Assembly (NCBI GenBank): GCA_033439685.1
Contig: JAUEDM010000001.1
Coordinates: 8,370,001-8,434,000, forward strand
Direction: 5' to 3'
Origin: Apodospora peruviana
Taxonomy: Eukaryota; Ascomycota; Sordariomycetes; Sordariales; Lasiosphaeriaceae
Length of the DNA stretch: 64,000 nucleotides
Within the stretch, counting starts at the first letter, position 1. Each line of letters starts with the position of its first letter. Both the position numbers and the translations under genes were made by a program. The notes under the pieces were generated by a model, which had not been told where the DNA came from, did no database searches, and saw only the letters and a list, made by a program, of their open reading frames with translations. Positions 1 through 10,943 of this stretch are shown piece by piece.

Positions 1-685
1 GTTGGAGAAAAACAGGAAAACACAAAAAAACTTTTTTTTTCCTTTCAGGACAAGAGATTTTTAGGGTTCTTTTCTTCCTCACGGATGATGGTTACTGATG
101 GAATTTTGTTTTCTTTGTCGAGCTTACTAGAGTAACGGTACTGTATATATAGGTGTATATGGGATTTCTTTGAGAGCCAGCAGACAGATTAGATAAGTAG
201 TTCGGGGGAGACCGGGAATTTTTGAGAATCGAGCTGTTGTCCTGGAAAAAAGACATTGCCTCTTAGTTTCAATGTGATCTGTGTGTTAAATTGCATGAAC
301 CAAGATCTATCCAGACATTATTACGATCTTGCAACATTTCTTGTCTATAAGTAATTGGGAATCGGAAGGTAATGGTGGCTCTGGCACACACATCAGGTCA
401 GACAAACAACCTTGCGATGTAGACTTCATTCGGCTATTTGTTTTCTGCTGAGCACTGTTGACTGAAAAATATAAAAGAGCATAATGAAGGGGGATGTATC
501 GAAGGGGCAGCAACGACACTCCTTCCCAAGGAATGCCGATCAGCCATGAGAATTACCTGGTCCCCGCAGCTTATCACGGGCATTGTGAAGAGTTACTCAG
601 CTGAGCCTTTAGAGATTTCATTAAAATATTAAAATAACGAACTATCCGACACTGACACAAACTCGACACATCTGCCACCCACTCG

Positions 686-718
<33 letters not shown>

Positions 719-1008
719 CAGAACCAAAACATGAGCATCCCAGCATGGTAGTCATGTGCTTGTCACATGGGCGTCTGCGCGCACCGGAGGTCCGGAGGGC
801 TCTCTTTTTCGCGCGCAGTTTTCAGGATAGCTTTTACGGAGCACCACAAACGAAATTGCCTCGATCCGATCGAAAGAGCCTGCTGACATGAAAACTGCCG
901 GCGTGTCCACATTATCTGAACCCTGCTCCCTGCTGTCAAACTGTCTGAACCGTCTGCTAATTCCAGCACATAGGAAATCTCGCCCCTTTATCTGCGCAAT
1001 CGTTGAAT
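1..1008. other. Intergenic, no gene seen
   Basis: No convincing reading frame on either strand. AT-rich 5' part, then a homopolymer C tract (annotated separately) at 686-717. Short open frames here lack fungal coding character and overlap each other in several frames. Confidence 0.6.
686..717. repeat. Poly-C homopolymer tract (about 32 nt)
   Basis: An uninterrupted run of about 32 cytosines between ACTCG and GCAGAACC. Exact length is likely polymorphic and error-prone in sequencing. It lies about 300 nt upstream of the uncertain ORF pair starting at 1009. Confidence 0.95.
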
Positions 1009-1648
1009 ATGGACAGAGAGGAAACCGAAAGCTCAACAGCCACAGTCGGACTCGGTGCGCGCTCAGATAATAGCGGCACCAAACATGTGACGGTCGACAC
1101 AACCACCATCAACATTACCACAGCCATCTCCACCACCGCGCTCAACCTACTCACAGACAAGATCCCCGCTGCAGTACGACTTTTAGCCAATGACATTATA
1201 AATGTTGCCGACATGGTTAGCAACCGTACCAGTCGCTGATGCGGCATTTGTAGCCGACATTATGAAGACGGCCGTCAAACATATTGCCATCGCTATAACC
1301 GCCATGACGAACAGATCTGGCGACATTTACGACCATTATACCATAATGGCCGTCCCGGGTCTCCTCAGCGGCGTCATAAATGCTGTAGGGGAGGAGCATG
1401 GCAGCAGAACCCCTTCCCGTGAATTACATGGGATTCTACGGCAATATTACGCCCTCGTCAACGTCGACATTGGCTTGGCGCTTCTGGCAACACATGATTC
1501 ATCTACACCGGCAGTTGCGGCTGCTGTAATGACGGCTGTGAACAGCGTTGCCGACGGTGTTAGTAAAGCGGTAGCTGAAGATAGAAAGGCTGTTTGCGGA
1601 CGCGTATTCCTCTTGCGCGCGTCGGATGTCCCAAGGCGCTACGAATAG
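1009..1648 (+). other. Possible split or frameshifted hypothetical ORF pair
   Basis: Two overlapping plus-strand frames: an ATG-started frame at 1009-1239 (76 aa, Thr/Ala/Val rich) and a second frame that stays open to 1648. The end of the first (LLANDIINVADMV) resembles in composition the start of the second (DAAFVADIMKTAVKHIAIAI), so a single Ala/Thr-rich protein interrupted by a -1 shift near 1225 would explain both. I recognise no domain. There is no obvious intron between them (no plausible GT...AG giving the right frame). It could equally be non-coding. Confidence is low. Confidence 0.25.
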
Positions 1649-1887
1649 TGCTGTCGCGGCCATATCTGAAGATGTTATACGTGCTTCTAAGTAATGGTAT
1701 TGGAGGCTTTGGGGCCTTTTGTTGGCAAGTGGGATTCTGAGAATCAGGCACTCCTTCACGCTTTTATCCCCTTGTTTTTCAGAGCTCTTGGCAGTATCTT
1801 GCATCCTTGTGACTATCCGCCATGGTTACCCAGGTACTTGTATACTTATCATTGATTCTTATCATGCCCTGTAAGTCCAGCAGCCCC

Positions 1888-3558
1888 TTACACTTGCACC
1901 CTCTTCTTGACATAACAGGGCCAGTTCTCAGGAACCACGGTGAAATACGCCTTCCAGGTCCACTCGTGCTTGGGATCGACCTGGCGAATATCGTAGTCGC
2001 GCACCAGCGTCGCACAGATCTTGGACAGCTCGATCTTGGCGATATTCTGCCCAGGACACGACGCGTAGCCCAACCCGAACTGAGATGCATTCTGTCAGTC
2101 AACCACTCTCTCTCTCTCTCTCTCTCACTCTCTCTCTCTCTCTCACTCTCTCTCTCTCTCTCACTCTCTCTCTCTCTCACTCTCTCTCTCTCTCTCACTC
2201 TCTCTCTCTCTCTCACTCTCTCTCTCTCTCTCACAACTATCCGGAAAGGAAGCAGCACTCACCGGGATAAAGAACTTGTCCAGTCTAGCCGCATCCTCCC
2301 TGAGCCACCGGTCCGGCTTGAACTCCCTCGCATCCTCGCCCCAAATCTCTTTAGAGTGGTGAATAACCCAAACACTAATCGACACAGTCGTACCCTTGGG
2401 AATCGTCCTTCCACCAATGGTTAATCCACCATCTCCCACAACGCGCGGCAGCCCCATCGACGCCGGCGCAAATACCCGTAGGGCCTCCTTGATACACGCC
2501 TGTAGGAACGGCAGCCTCTGCGCGTCGGCAAAGCTCATAACCCTCGTATCCCTCCCCACCTGCGCATCATCAATCTCCTTCCTCGCTCTAGCCCACGCAT
2601 CGGGGTGTCTAATCATGAAATACACAAACGCCTGCAGCGCCGTCGCGACCGTCTCGTTGCCTGCAGCGATCGCATTGAACGCCGCGCTCTTGACTTCGTG
2701 CAGCTCCATCCGGTCCGGATTCTGGTCAAGCATGCGCAGCCAGTGCGCGAGCGCATCGAACCGAGCATCGGAATTCGCCTGGCGCTCCTTGACCGCGCCC
2801 ATGGCCGTGTTGATCAGATGGCCCCACGGCGTGATGCCCAGCCATGTCACGAAGCGGTTACTCAACAGCGCAACATGGATCCACCTGAAAAAGCCAGCCA
2901 CCGACACGTAGGCGGCCTGCGGGTGCGCCTTGGCGATAGTATCGTCGATGTCGCGGCCTTCTCGTAGAAAACCAAACTGCTTGCTGAAAATGGTTTCCCC
3001 AACAACGTCGGACGTGCAATACGTAAAGAACTTGTCGAGGTCGATGGGCTTTTCTGAGTCGGAAAACTTGTCCAGCCAGCCGAATAGTAGGTCAATAGTC
3101 TGCGTGATGTTTGCTTCGGACCGGAGCACGTTGGACAGCGTATACCCCGGTGCAAGGTGGCGGGACAGCTCGTTCTTGACCGCGGGGTCCGTTGCGGACA
3201 TGGGGTTCTGGAAGCGGCCGTCTGGAAACGCAATCACCTTGTACCAGCTGCCCTTGTGCAGAGGCGCCGCTAGAATCTTTTTCACGCCCTCCGGGTGGCT
3301 GACGCTGATCTCGTTGGGCGCGATGCGTACAAAGTGGCCGTGCTTGTCGTGCTGACGGATGAGTTCCAGGTTCTGGTCGCCATTGAGAATGCGCAGGATG
3401 TGCCATAGCCGGGTGAAGCTGGCTAGGAACGGACCGGGAATGTCGGCGATGGGAGAGAAGTGGCGGCGGTAGATGCAGAGCGTGAAGATAGCGATGGCGA
3501 GCAGACCGAAGAGTTCAGGTGGTGAGCTCACCAGTCCAATCAGCGAGGTCAATCCCAT
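1888..3558 (-). CDS. Cytochrome P450 monooxygenase (pisatin demethylase-like)
   Basis: Two exons on the minus strand, 3558-2263 and 2079-1888, give 495 aa. Predicted role: heme-thiolate oxidation of a small hydrophobic molecule at the ER, with electrons from P450 reductase. Visible: an N-terminal membrane anchor (FGLLAIAIFTLCIYRR), the proline hinge ADIPGP, the I-helix AGNET (proton-relay Thr), the K-helix ExxR (EALR), FKPDRW of the PERF region, and the heme-binding loop FGLGYASCPGQ with the Cys ligand in exon 2. The GHFVRIAPNEIS and EGVKKIL stretches are typical of the pisatin demethylase/benzoate-hydroxylase-like fungal clans. The first ATG in frame is at 3558; a GTG further upstream is ignored. 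The 183-nt phase-0 intron (donor GTGAGT, acceptor CAG) sits directly before the heme loop and contains a CT microsatellite. Substrate unknown; no cluster partner is adjacent. Confidence 0.9.
2104..2233. repeat. Interrupted CT microsatellite inside the P450 intron
   Basis: About 130 nt of (CT)n on the plus strand, broken every 16-20 nt by a CA dinucleotide, so it is built of higher-order CTCT...CA units. It lies wholly inside the intron of the minus-strand P450 gene. On the sense strand it reads as (GA)n, and unspliced it would be open in several frames (Glu-Arg repeats), giving spurious ORFs on both strands. Confidence 0.95.
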
Positions 3559-5040
3559 GTCGCTGTCAGATACGTGTGTAATGTGCAGCACCTGACAGAC
3601 AGTCCAGGTACAGTAGTGATTTTCGTTTCAAATGACACTGTTGGATACGAGGTTCGCCAAAGACAGCCGCGGAGTTTGTGTTGAGGTTGCAGAGAACCAA
3701 GTGAGACTTTTTCTTTTTATGAAATGTGAGTGGGAACAAACAAGGGCAGCTGGTTGGTTTTATTAGTAGTGCAATGCACCAAATAGGGGGGAGCTCAGCC
3801 AGTGAGGAGAGGTGAGAGTGGTCCTCGGTTCTGCACACAGCTGCTCCCTTTCCGGTGCATTAGTGCAGTGGACGCTATTCCCATCGTCGTTAATTGTCCA
3901 CACCACCACCCCACGGAGGACTGAAGATCTTGGTTCGTTCTGATAGGTACGTAACGGCGTTTAGTGGCTGGGAGCTAGGGACGGGACGCTAGCGCTGTGG
4001 AACGAACGCTGGTGTTTCCCGGATGGGGGGGGGGGGGGGAGGGGGGGGGATCTTGGCTGCTTGGCTACCAAGGGTGTGGGGTTCGGGAGTCTGGCCGACC
4101 GCATGTGAATGCTCAGAAATGGTCATTCTATTGGCTTCATGAAGTGAACACAAAACATCAACTAATAGAATAGGGGTTTGCTACCACAGTAATTAGTTGA
4201 TGGCGAAAGTTATTCATCTTTTCTTCTCCAGTGAAAGCTACCTCGGTTATTATTATCAAGTCCAGATCCATTGTATTGTACCTCGAACTGCGTCTTTTTC
4301 TTCTAGACTAGTTAAAAATTCCAAAGTTGAGTGCTGTTTCTGACTTGTCAAAAAAGGCGTGGAGCTGCCGTGGAGAAAAGGTACATGAGGCCTTGGCAGA
4401 TTTTGAAGTTCAGCAGTTTTCACGACTGGAACTGTGTACGGAATATTCCGGGAGTATTCTCATGGGTTTTCTTAGTAATTTTGTTGCAGTGCAGTATCCA
4501 ATTATCGGCCCCTTCTTACAGGTTTACACACAGAATTTGGTAAGAAACAAGAAAAAGTTTTGAACAAGAGGCAAATTCGACCCCTCTGATAATGCGACAC
4601 CAATCCCGGCAGATGTGAACGAGGGCCCTCACACCATCACGACTTCAAAGTCTGATTGGTACGGAACGCCTCCGCCGCACTAAACACGCATTTCTTAGTC
4701 CTTAGCCAAGGACTGGCGTGCCTGGAATTGAATTGATGTTCCTGTTCCCGGATTATGCCAAGCACATGGTTACTTCGAAGCGAAAAAAACAAACAAACAA
4801 CAAGCCCTCGTCACAGAATGCTATATCTGGGATTGATCGTCGCCTCTCCCTCCGGGAACATTGAACTTCCCCACAACTCGCAGGAACCCCTGATTTTCGT
4901 CTCTACGATGCCGGCCGGCTGTGGTATTTATCTCCAATGGCCGCCATCCTTTCGCTTTCAATCTTAAAACGCCATTCCGGTCGCTTTGATGAGGATCGAG
5001 GACTGTAGACAACCTCACCTTTTAACCAAGACACGACAAG
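3559..5040. promoter_or_regulatory. Divergent intergenic region between the P450 and the rhodopsin-domain gene
   Basis: This 1.5 kb separates two divergently transcribed genes and must hold both promoters. It contains a G-rich tract at 4025-4049 (G15-A-G9). Short open frames at 4327-4563 lack coding character. I see no convincing TATA box or named binding site. Confidence 0.5.
4025..4049. repeat. Poly-G tract G15-A-G9
   Basis: Two runs of guanine (about 15 and 9) separated by one A, in the divergent promoter region. Such a tract can form G-quadruplex structure, though that is inference; length is likely variable. Confidence 0.9.
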
Positions 5041-6293
5041 ATGGACGCCCTTCCACCGCCGACCAAGGCGGCGCCGTTCCCCATCGTAACGCCCGACCAG
5101 CGAGCGGTTCTCTCAGTGGCCATCATATTCGCTTTCCTCCCCGTTCTTGCCGTGGTGCTGCGCATAGTTGCTCGACGCCTTACCTCAAGGGCGCTGGATG
5201 CAAGTGATTACTGCATCATGATTGCCTGCGTCAGTCCCAACCAAGTCTCCCCCTTATTTTTCCACGCAAGTCCAGCTGACCGATAACAGGTATTCGCCGT
5301 GGCCCTCGAGTCCGTCAGCATCACCCTCGTCGTCCAATGCGGCGTCGGCTACGACCACATGCTCAACATCATGATGGAGTACGGCCAGGAGCCGGTGACC
5401 AAGCTCCTCAAGCTCATCATTCCGCTGCAGTTCCTCTGGGCGCTCAGCCTCGGCTTCTCCAAGATTTCGATCCTTCTACTCTACAAGAGCGTCTTCGAAG
5501 TACCCTTCGTCATCTGGGCCGCCCGTGGCGCCATCGTCTTCATCGCGGTCTGGGTGGCCGCCGTCATCATCACTGGGTGCGCCATCTGCCGGCCCTTCGC
5601 CATGAATTGGGACCAGACCATCCCCGGGGGACACTGCGGGGACCAGGTCCTCTCGTTCACAGTAACCGGCATCCTAAATCTGCTCACGGACGTCATGGTC
5701 CTGGTGCTTCCGCTGCCATACCTCGCCAGACTGCAGATGCGGCTTTACAAAAAGCTTGTCTTGATCGGTGTCTTTAGCATCGGTCTCTTGTGCGTCCTCC
5801 ATTTCTCCTCGTCTTTGGACTCCTGATCTAAACGTAAAGCAGAACCTGCGTCGTCAGCGGCATCCGCATCCACACCCTCAAGTCCATGGACTTCACCGAC
5901 ATCACCTACTCCCTCCCGCAAGCCAACATCTTTTCCGGCCTCGAGCCCAGCGTGGCCGTGATGCTAGCCTGCATCCCGCTCCTCCGCCCGCTGCTCGGCC
6001 GATCGAAACACTCGTCTAACGGCACCGCTTCCGCCTCCTTCGGTCCGTCCAAGGGCGCCCTCGAGCTCACCGACACGGCGGGCGCCGGCGGTATCAAGCG
6101 GCCGTTTGAGCCGCTGGCCGACGACAGCTCGCAGTACCGGCTGCGGCCCGGCGAACCGCACCACCTGGCGGACATCCGGACGAACAACAAGTCGAGCGAG
6201 AGCGCGGGGAGTAGTGCGAGCGATATCGAGGCGGACGGGGCGATTGTTGTTCGGTCGCAGTGGGATGTTCAGGTTGCGAAGCAGGGACGTTGA
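5041..6293 (+). CDS. Rhodopsin-domain integral membrane protein (SAT4/PTH11-like family)
   Basis: Three exons, 5041-5229, 5290-5789 and 5843-6293, give 379 aa. The first ATG (5041) is followed by a short lumenal/extracellular N-terminus and seven predicted hydrophobic segments. Typical features of the fungal Rhodopsin (SAT4, PF20684-type) family: RIVARR after TM1, DASDY before TM2, QFLWALSLGFSKISILLLY in the TM3 region, CRPFAMNWD with its conserved Cys, LNLLTDVMVLVLPLP, and SGIRIHTLKSMDFTDITY before the last helix. The roughly 120-residue cytosolic tail is Ser/Gly rich and low complexity. Introns are 60 and 53 nt; the second is phase 2 with a CTAAAC branch-like element. Members are thought to be plasma-membrane sensors or PTH11-type GPCR-like proteins; the ligand is unknown. 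A second, broken member of the same superfamily lies at 52281-53565. Confidence 0.88.
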
Positions 6294-6374
6294 TATGTTA
6301 AGGTAGCTAGTAGCGATAGTAGATCCTCCCGTCTTGCTGTTCAAATGACGATATCGTCGTGTTTGCCACCGGCG

Positions 6375-8165
6375 CTAGTGAACAACGAAATTGATCTGGT
6401 AAGTAAGCGCCGAAGCAACGACGCCGTATGAGAATTCAGCACTCAGTTGGAGCAGCCCGTTGTTCACCATCACACTCGGAGTTGTATCGACAACATCACC
6501 GGACGCAATCTGGGCCTCGGTGGAGATATCAGAGAAGCCATACCACGGCCGAATGTACGGTGCTACGGTCCCAAAGGGGTTGGCGGGCAGCGGCTCGAAA
6601 CCAAACCTAACAAGGCAGGCGACATCTTCCGATATTATTTCCGAATCCGAAGACGTACGGTCGTCTTTGACAGTTACGCGGAGCTTCCTCCAGCCCCTAA
6701 CCGTCCTTTTGCGGAGGTTCCATGGGTGGTCCGGGTTAGGATGGGGTGGATGTCTGTGTCTACCTACTAGTACTTTATTTATCGATGGCTTGGGCGAGAT
6801 GTAATATTTCGGCGCGGTGCTCCCCGTTTGGCGCTCGGTGTCATCGTCAACAGATACCCACTTTGCCCGGTGAATCCTTTGGACTGGCCCCCACTGAATC
6901 AAGAACCTGTTCGGTGGTGCGGGTTCCGGTGAAGAACGCACAAATATCGGCATCTGAACGGCGTCCGACCCGATTTCTCCAAGTTCAATGATTCGACCCT
7001 CGGACAGTTTCGTGGTTTCAGGGGTGGAGTTGAGTAGGCGTCTTTTCTTGAACGCTTCCGACAAGTTCTTTAACCCTCCAACATGAAATATCTCGTCTGA
7101 CAAGAAGCCGTGCACGTGTGGGACTATGCGAGTGAAGGAGTTTCCAAGTGGGGATAATCGTTGCAAGATAATGACGGTGAAGTCAGAATCATCCCCGGAA
7201 TACTCGAGATCGTTGCAGTTGAGGAGAGCGAGGTATAAGGACTCGGACTCATCGACTTCCATTGGGTACAGGGATAGATCGAGACGGATACCACGGTTTG
7301 TGATCTCGGTTGGATGGGTCGCGGCGCCGGTCCTGCGATTGGAAAAGAAGATCTGGTGAGCTGCGGCGAAGTAACGGGGAGATGGAGCCAGAAGATCCCA
7401 ATACCGCTTCGCTTTCGATTCGTCCTTGGGCGGCCACCACGCGAACAGCGACTCGTCTTCAGACACTTTGAGGAACTCCTGCTGCAACCGCCGGAAAGCC
7501 TTTTCGGCACCTTCCCCGTAGACCAGGGGCATGTTGACATTGAGGAGGCCCATCATACAGTACGCAATATCCTCAGGCCGCGTAGTCGTCCTATTCGAGA
7601 TCCACGACATCCTCACGGCGACAGGGATCGCGTCAGGCGAGCTATAGCCAAGAAGAATCCCCTCAGAGATGCGTGTAATCTCTTTAACACAATCGCCGAG
7701 TTCGGACCGCGTGCCAAGTTGATTCCAGGATTGTCCGAAGAAGTCAAGGCTCAATGGTGCGATGAGTTCTTGAAGAGTCCAACCCCTAGTGAACCACTTG
7801 CTGGCCCGAAAGCTAAGCTGGCCCTCCGGGGAAGTGACCTCGTCGACATCTGCAAGATACGCGTAACACTTCTCAGCGTCACGATACCACGCAAACATGG
7901 AATTGATGGCCTCCGAGAGCTCAGCGCTGCTGCTCTTGTCGATGCAACACGTGTCGATCCAGATATAACCGAGTCCCTCACTGCGGGCCAAGGCAGCGCT
8001 GCCCTGAAGCTTGGCGTAACCCTTCATCGACGTAGCGGAGCCACCGGGCTTCATATCTTCGAACGTGACTTCTTCATCTTCCCATGTGTGCGACAGGATG
8101 GCGTATTTGGGCAAGTCGCCCAGGAAGCTCTTCAGCTGCAGCGTATCGGTGCAAAGAAGTCTCAT
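6375..8165 (-). CDS. HET-domain (heterokaryon incompatibility) protein
   Basis: Single-exon gene of 596 aa. It opens with MRLLCTDTLQLKSF, the usual start of HET proteins of the HET-E/HET-D class, so the ATG at 8165 was chosen; the frame is open further upstream but only from a non-ATG codon at 8414. HET block motifs (PF06985): KYAILSHTW (residues about 22-30), GLGYIWIDTCCIDKSSSAELSEAINSMF (about 70-97) and FTRGWTLQELIAP. A middle block beginning NRGIRLDLSLYP matches the domain that often follows HET in these proteins (DUF8212-like). There is no NACHT P-loop or WD40 repeat, so it is a stand-alone HET protein and not a full HET-E type NLR. The family triggers growth arrest or cell death on non-self recognition; which signal feeds this member cannot be seen. 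Transcribed convergently with the membrane protein gene (81 nt between stops). Confidence 0.9.
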   Translation of the reverse strand: MRLLCTDTLQLKSFLGDLPKYAILSHTWEDEEVTFEDMKPGGSATSMKGYAKLQGSAALARSEGLGYIWIDTCCIDKSSSAELSEAINSMFAWYRDAEKCYAYLADVDEVTSPEGQLSFRASKWFTRGWTLQELIAPLSLDFFGQSWNQLGTRSELGDCVKEITRISEGILLGYSSPDAIPVAVRMSWISNRTTTRPEDIAYCMMGLLNVNMPLVYGEGAEKAFRRLQQEFLKVSEDESLFAWWPPKDESKAKRYWDLLAPSPRYFAAAHQIFFSNRRTGAATHPTEITNRGIRLDLSLYPMEVDESESLYLALLNCNDLEYSGDDSDFTVIILQRLSPLGNSFTRIVPHVHGFLSDEIFHVGGLKNLSEAFKKRRLLNSTPETTKLSEGRIIELGEIGSDAVQMPIFVRSSPEPAPPNRFLIQWGPVQRIHRAKWVSVDDDTERQTGSTAPKYYISPKPSINKVLVGRHRHPPHPNPDHPWNLRKRTVRGWRKLRVTVKDDRTSSDSEIISEDVACLVRFGFEPLPANPFGTVAPYIRPWYGFSDISTEAQIASGDVVDTTPSVMVNNGLLQLSAEFSYGVVASALTYQINFVVH

Positions 8166-9286
8166 CTTGACTGTTGATCGTGGGACACCTTGAAAATTGA
8201 TGCGATGGATACCTGAATGGAAAGCGTGTGAGGGGGAAATTGATGGTGGTGATGAGTGTGAGAAGGTGAATGTCTCTGAGGCTGGGAGATTACTATTTGC
8301 TGCCTGTCGACTGGACCAGAAAGAGACGCCATCGCCAGTTGACGCATTGTCACGTGTTATCAGTCCGCTTTGCAGAGAAGCTGCACGAGATTGGACTGTT
8401 GGAGAACGAATCAAGTTTCTCCATCCTCACTTTTCAAAATACCAAGAATACATGAGAGAGATGACAGAAGGAAGCCTGTCAGGGAGGTTCAAACATTCTC
8501 ACTACTTCTTCATCATGCTACACTACCAAATTCTGTATAGAATTACCCATGGAACCCAGGCCATCGACGACAAGGAATAATCAACGATACCTGCTGTGAG
8601 GACCAAGCCCTCCCAGACCCTTGTTTCATGCCTCCCAGCCGCCCCGCAGAGCTATCGTTGGGAACGGTGTGGAGACTCAGCCACTAGGACCAATCAGGAG
8701 CAACGAAGGTCAAGGGGTCCCACCCCACGATGAAGCTTGTCGCGCTTCGCGCTCCAAGGATTGTTCTTTTCTTCCCTTTCCTCTGCAGTTTAGAATCTTC
8801 GTTGATAGCGCCCAATTGATGAGTTCGTCCATCGATCCTTGATGACGGCCGTGACACCTGCAACGTTCTCATTGATTCCGTCCTCATCGATTCCGTCCTC
8901 ATCACCCCAGCCAGGTTGGCCCTGCCGCTATCCTCTATATGCTTGCTCTTGTGGTTTTGTACAAGTTTATCAATGAGTACACGGCACTCTTGTTGGTAAT
9001 TATGGTGCAGTCGCAGGGCAGTTTCTCTTTGTAGAGTAAGCGACGGCCGTTTCCCAGTGCACCAGGTCGGAAGAGATTGTACGGGATATTACGAAATCAA
9101 CTGAACTGTGGGATATTGTCTGTGCATTTGAAAGCCACAGACCAGCACGGATGATCACAATCACGTCCATTAACCATGTGGCGACCCATGCTGCTAGGGT
9201 CTCGAATGTGATAGCCGGGTCCTCGCCATACCGATCTAACTCGAGCTATAGCTGACTGGGAGAAGATAAGTGACCATTTGACCGGC

Positions 9287-9459
9287 AAAAAAAAAAAAAA
9301 AAAGAAAAAAGAAAAAGAAAAAAAGAAAAAAAAAAAACAAAAAGAGAAAAAAAGAAAACAAAAAAAGAAAAAAAGAAAACAAAAAAAGAAAAAAAGAAAA
9401 AAAGAAAACAAAAAAAGAAAAAAAGAAAACAAAAAAAGAAAAAAAGAAAAAAAGAAAAA
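9287..9459. repeat. A-rich purine tract with GAAAAC-A7-type subrepeats
   Basis: About 173 nt made of A runs punctuated by single G and a few C residues. A subrepeat resembling GAAAACAAAAAAAGAAAAA recurs about four times between 9350 and 9445. The opposite strand reads as long Phe/Leu open frames that are artefacts of this composition. Confidence 0.93.
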
Positions 9460-10735
9460 CTACAGTGAACCTAGAAGACTCGTGTAGAAGCAAGCAGAGC
9501 TTTGGGCCGGGACCCAGTTAGTTTGGGGGCGGATGCTGCCATGTTATCGGTAAACTCAGCCCCGGTGCCACACCTGAAACCGGACATTGACGGGCCCCGA
9601 GGCAGTGAGCAGGTCATAATCGAGAGACGCACTCGGTTGATCTTGGTCAGGGGCTCGTCACCTCCTAAAGCTGCTCCTCAAGGCGTGGTCGCAAGAGCTT
9701 TCATGTAGATATATCATGCCTAGGCCGTGCAGTGGACCTTGAGGTCTAATGCTAGAGCCTCAGCTGCCTGGCAACGTTGCATCCAATTATACTACCACCC
9801 CAAAGTTGGCTAGGGGTGACTGGGCCAAGGGTTGAGGCCTGCCGTGTCGCACAATGCGATCATTCCACTAGGAAAGCTGGTTGACTCTTATCGCGGCCGT
9901 GAAAAGGTGGCCTAGGAGCAAGCCAATTTGGGGGCCATGGGAAAAGGTCCTCGGTACAACATATACGGTTCTACGGCTACAGAATTGCCAAGACGACAAA
10001 TCCGAGACATACCTAGTAAAAGTAGTAATTCCCCGATTCCAAATCCGCGCAATCAAAAATGCCTACGGGTTACAAGTTCTCTTTCTATATGTGTGGCTGC
10101 GGCGCGGGTTAGCCTTTTCTTCCACTTTGGCGCTTAACTCAACCACACTGTCCCGCATGGTGTCACTACCGCCCAAGTCTCTGGACTATCTTGGCGCTGT
10201 CTTTACCACGCAGTTCTGTCAACAGAGCGGTTCTTACTCTCGCCTGGAAGAAAGTCAATCTTTACCCATATTAAAAGTTGCACGACACGGGCGTTTCGAA
10301 AGTAAACAGCGGGGGGTCCGATCTTGGCAATTTTGATCGTTTTATGTACCAGAAGTTCAGCAGCTACTGGTATAAACAATTGGAACAGTCGCTCTAGGCA
10401 CCCACAATTGGTGACTTAACTACGCCTGAACAGCAGTTTCCGACATGGGATACTGGGTTGGGTGATTAGATACCAAAGGATGAGGGTCATCTGGTGGACG
10501 CCTGGTGGAGTGGCCAAAGGCCCAAGCCTATGTCAGCACTAGGGAGACGGTGGGAATAACCTCGCTGCCTGTGTCTGACTGGTCTGCTCGCCCTTTACTA
10601 CTGGCTATCGGGGAAATCCAACCGGCTGGTATGTTGGTTTCAGAAACGACCCGATATCACCAGCAATTGGAAGGAATAGAGACTTTATACATCCAAGAGC
10701 TCTGCGTTGAGATCAGAGATGTTAAGACTGCCTGG

Positions 10736-10745
10736 GTATATAAAG
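10736..10745 (+). promoter_or_regulatory. TATA-box-like element upstream of the NLP gene
   Basis: GTATATAAAG lies about 200 nt upstream of the NLP start codon, followed by a CT/CA-rich leader. Position and sequence fit a core promoter TATA box; function is inferred. Confidence 0.5.
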
Positions 10746-10943
10746 ACAGCTTCGGTTCCTTTAGATGAATTGTTTAGACCATCACTAACCCCTCCCACAT
10801 CTCACAGTCTCACGCCCACACAAGAGCGCAGCTCAAAGAAAATAACGCTATCGACAGTCACTCATCAGACTTAACCTCCACCTTCCTCTCCAACAGAAGC
10901 GTCCCCGGAAATATTCGATTCTCGCAAATCGATTACCTACATT

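Larger units (their letters stand above)
8166..10943. other. Gene-poor intergenic region with purine tract
   Basis: About 2.8 kb without a supported gene. It includes a 173-nt A/G-rich tract (9287-9459) and a TATA-like element at 10737 upstream of the NLP gene. Open frames at 8197-8580 and 9881-10336 have no recognisable domain, poor codon character and no supporting splice signals. Confidence 0.55.

Noticed and set aside
1779..2424. Long frames on both strands across the CT repeat (Ser-Leu or Glu-Arg repeats)
   Set aside because: They are produced by the CT microsatellite inside the P450 intron and cut across the conserved P450 exons.
8166..8414. 83-codon N-terminal extension of the HET protein
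   Set aside because: It begins at a non-ATG codon; the HET family start MRLLCTD coincides with the ATG at 8165.
9097..9493. Phe/Leu-rich and Lys-rich frames across the purine tract
   Set aside because: Artefact of A/G-rich composition on the two strands.
9881..10336. 151-codon plus-strand frame
   Set aside because: No domain, no intron support, poor codon character; overlaps an equally open frame.
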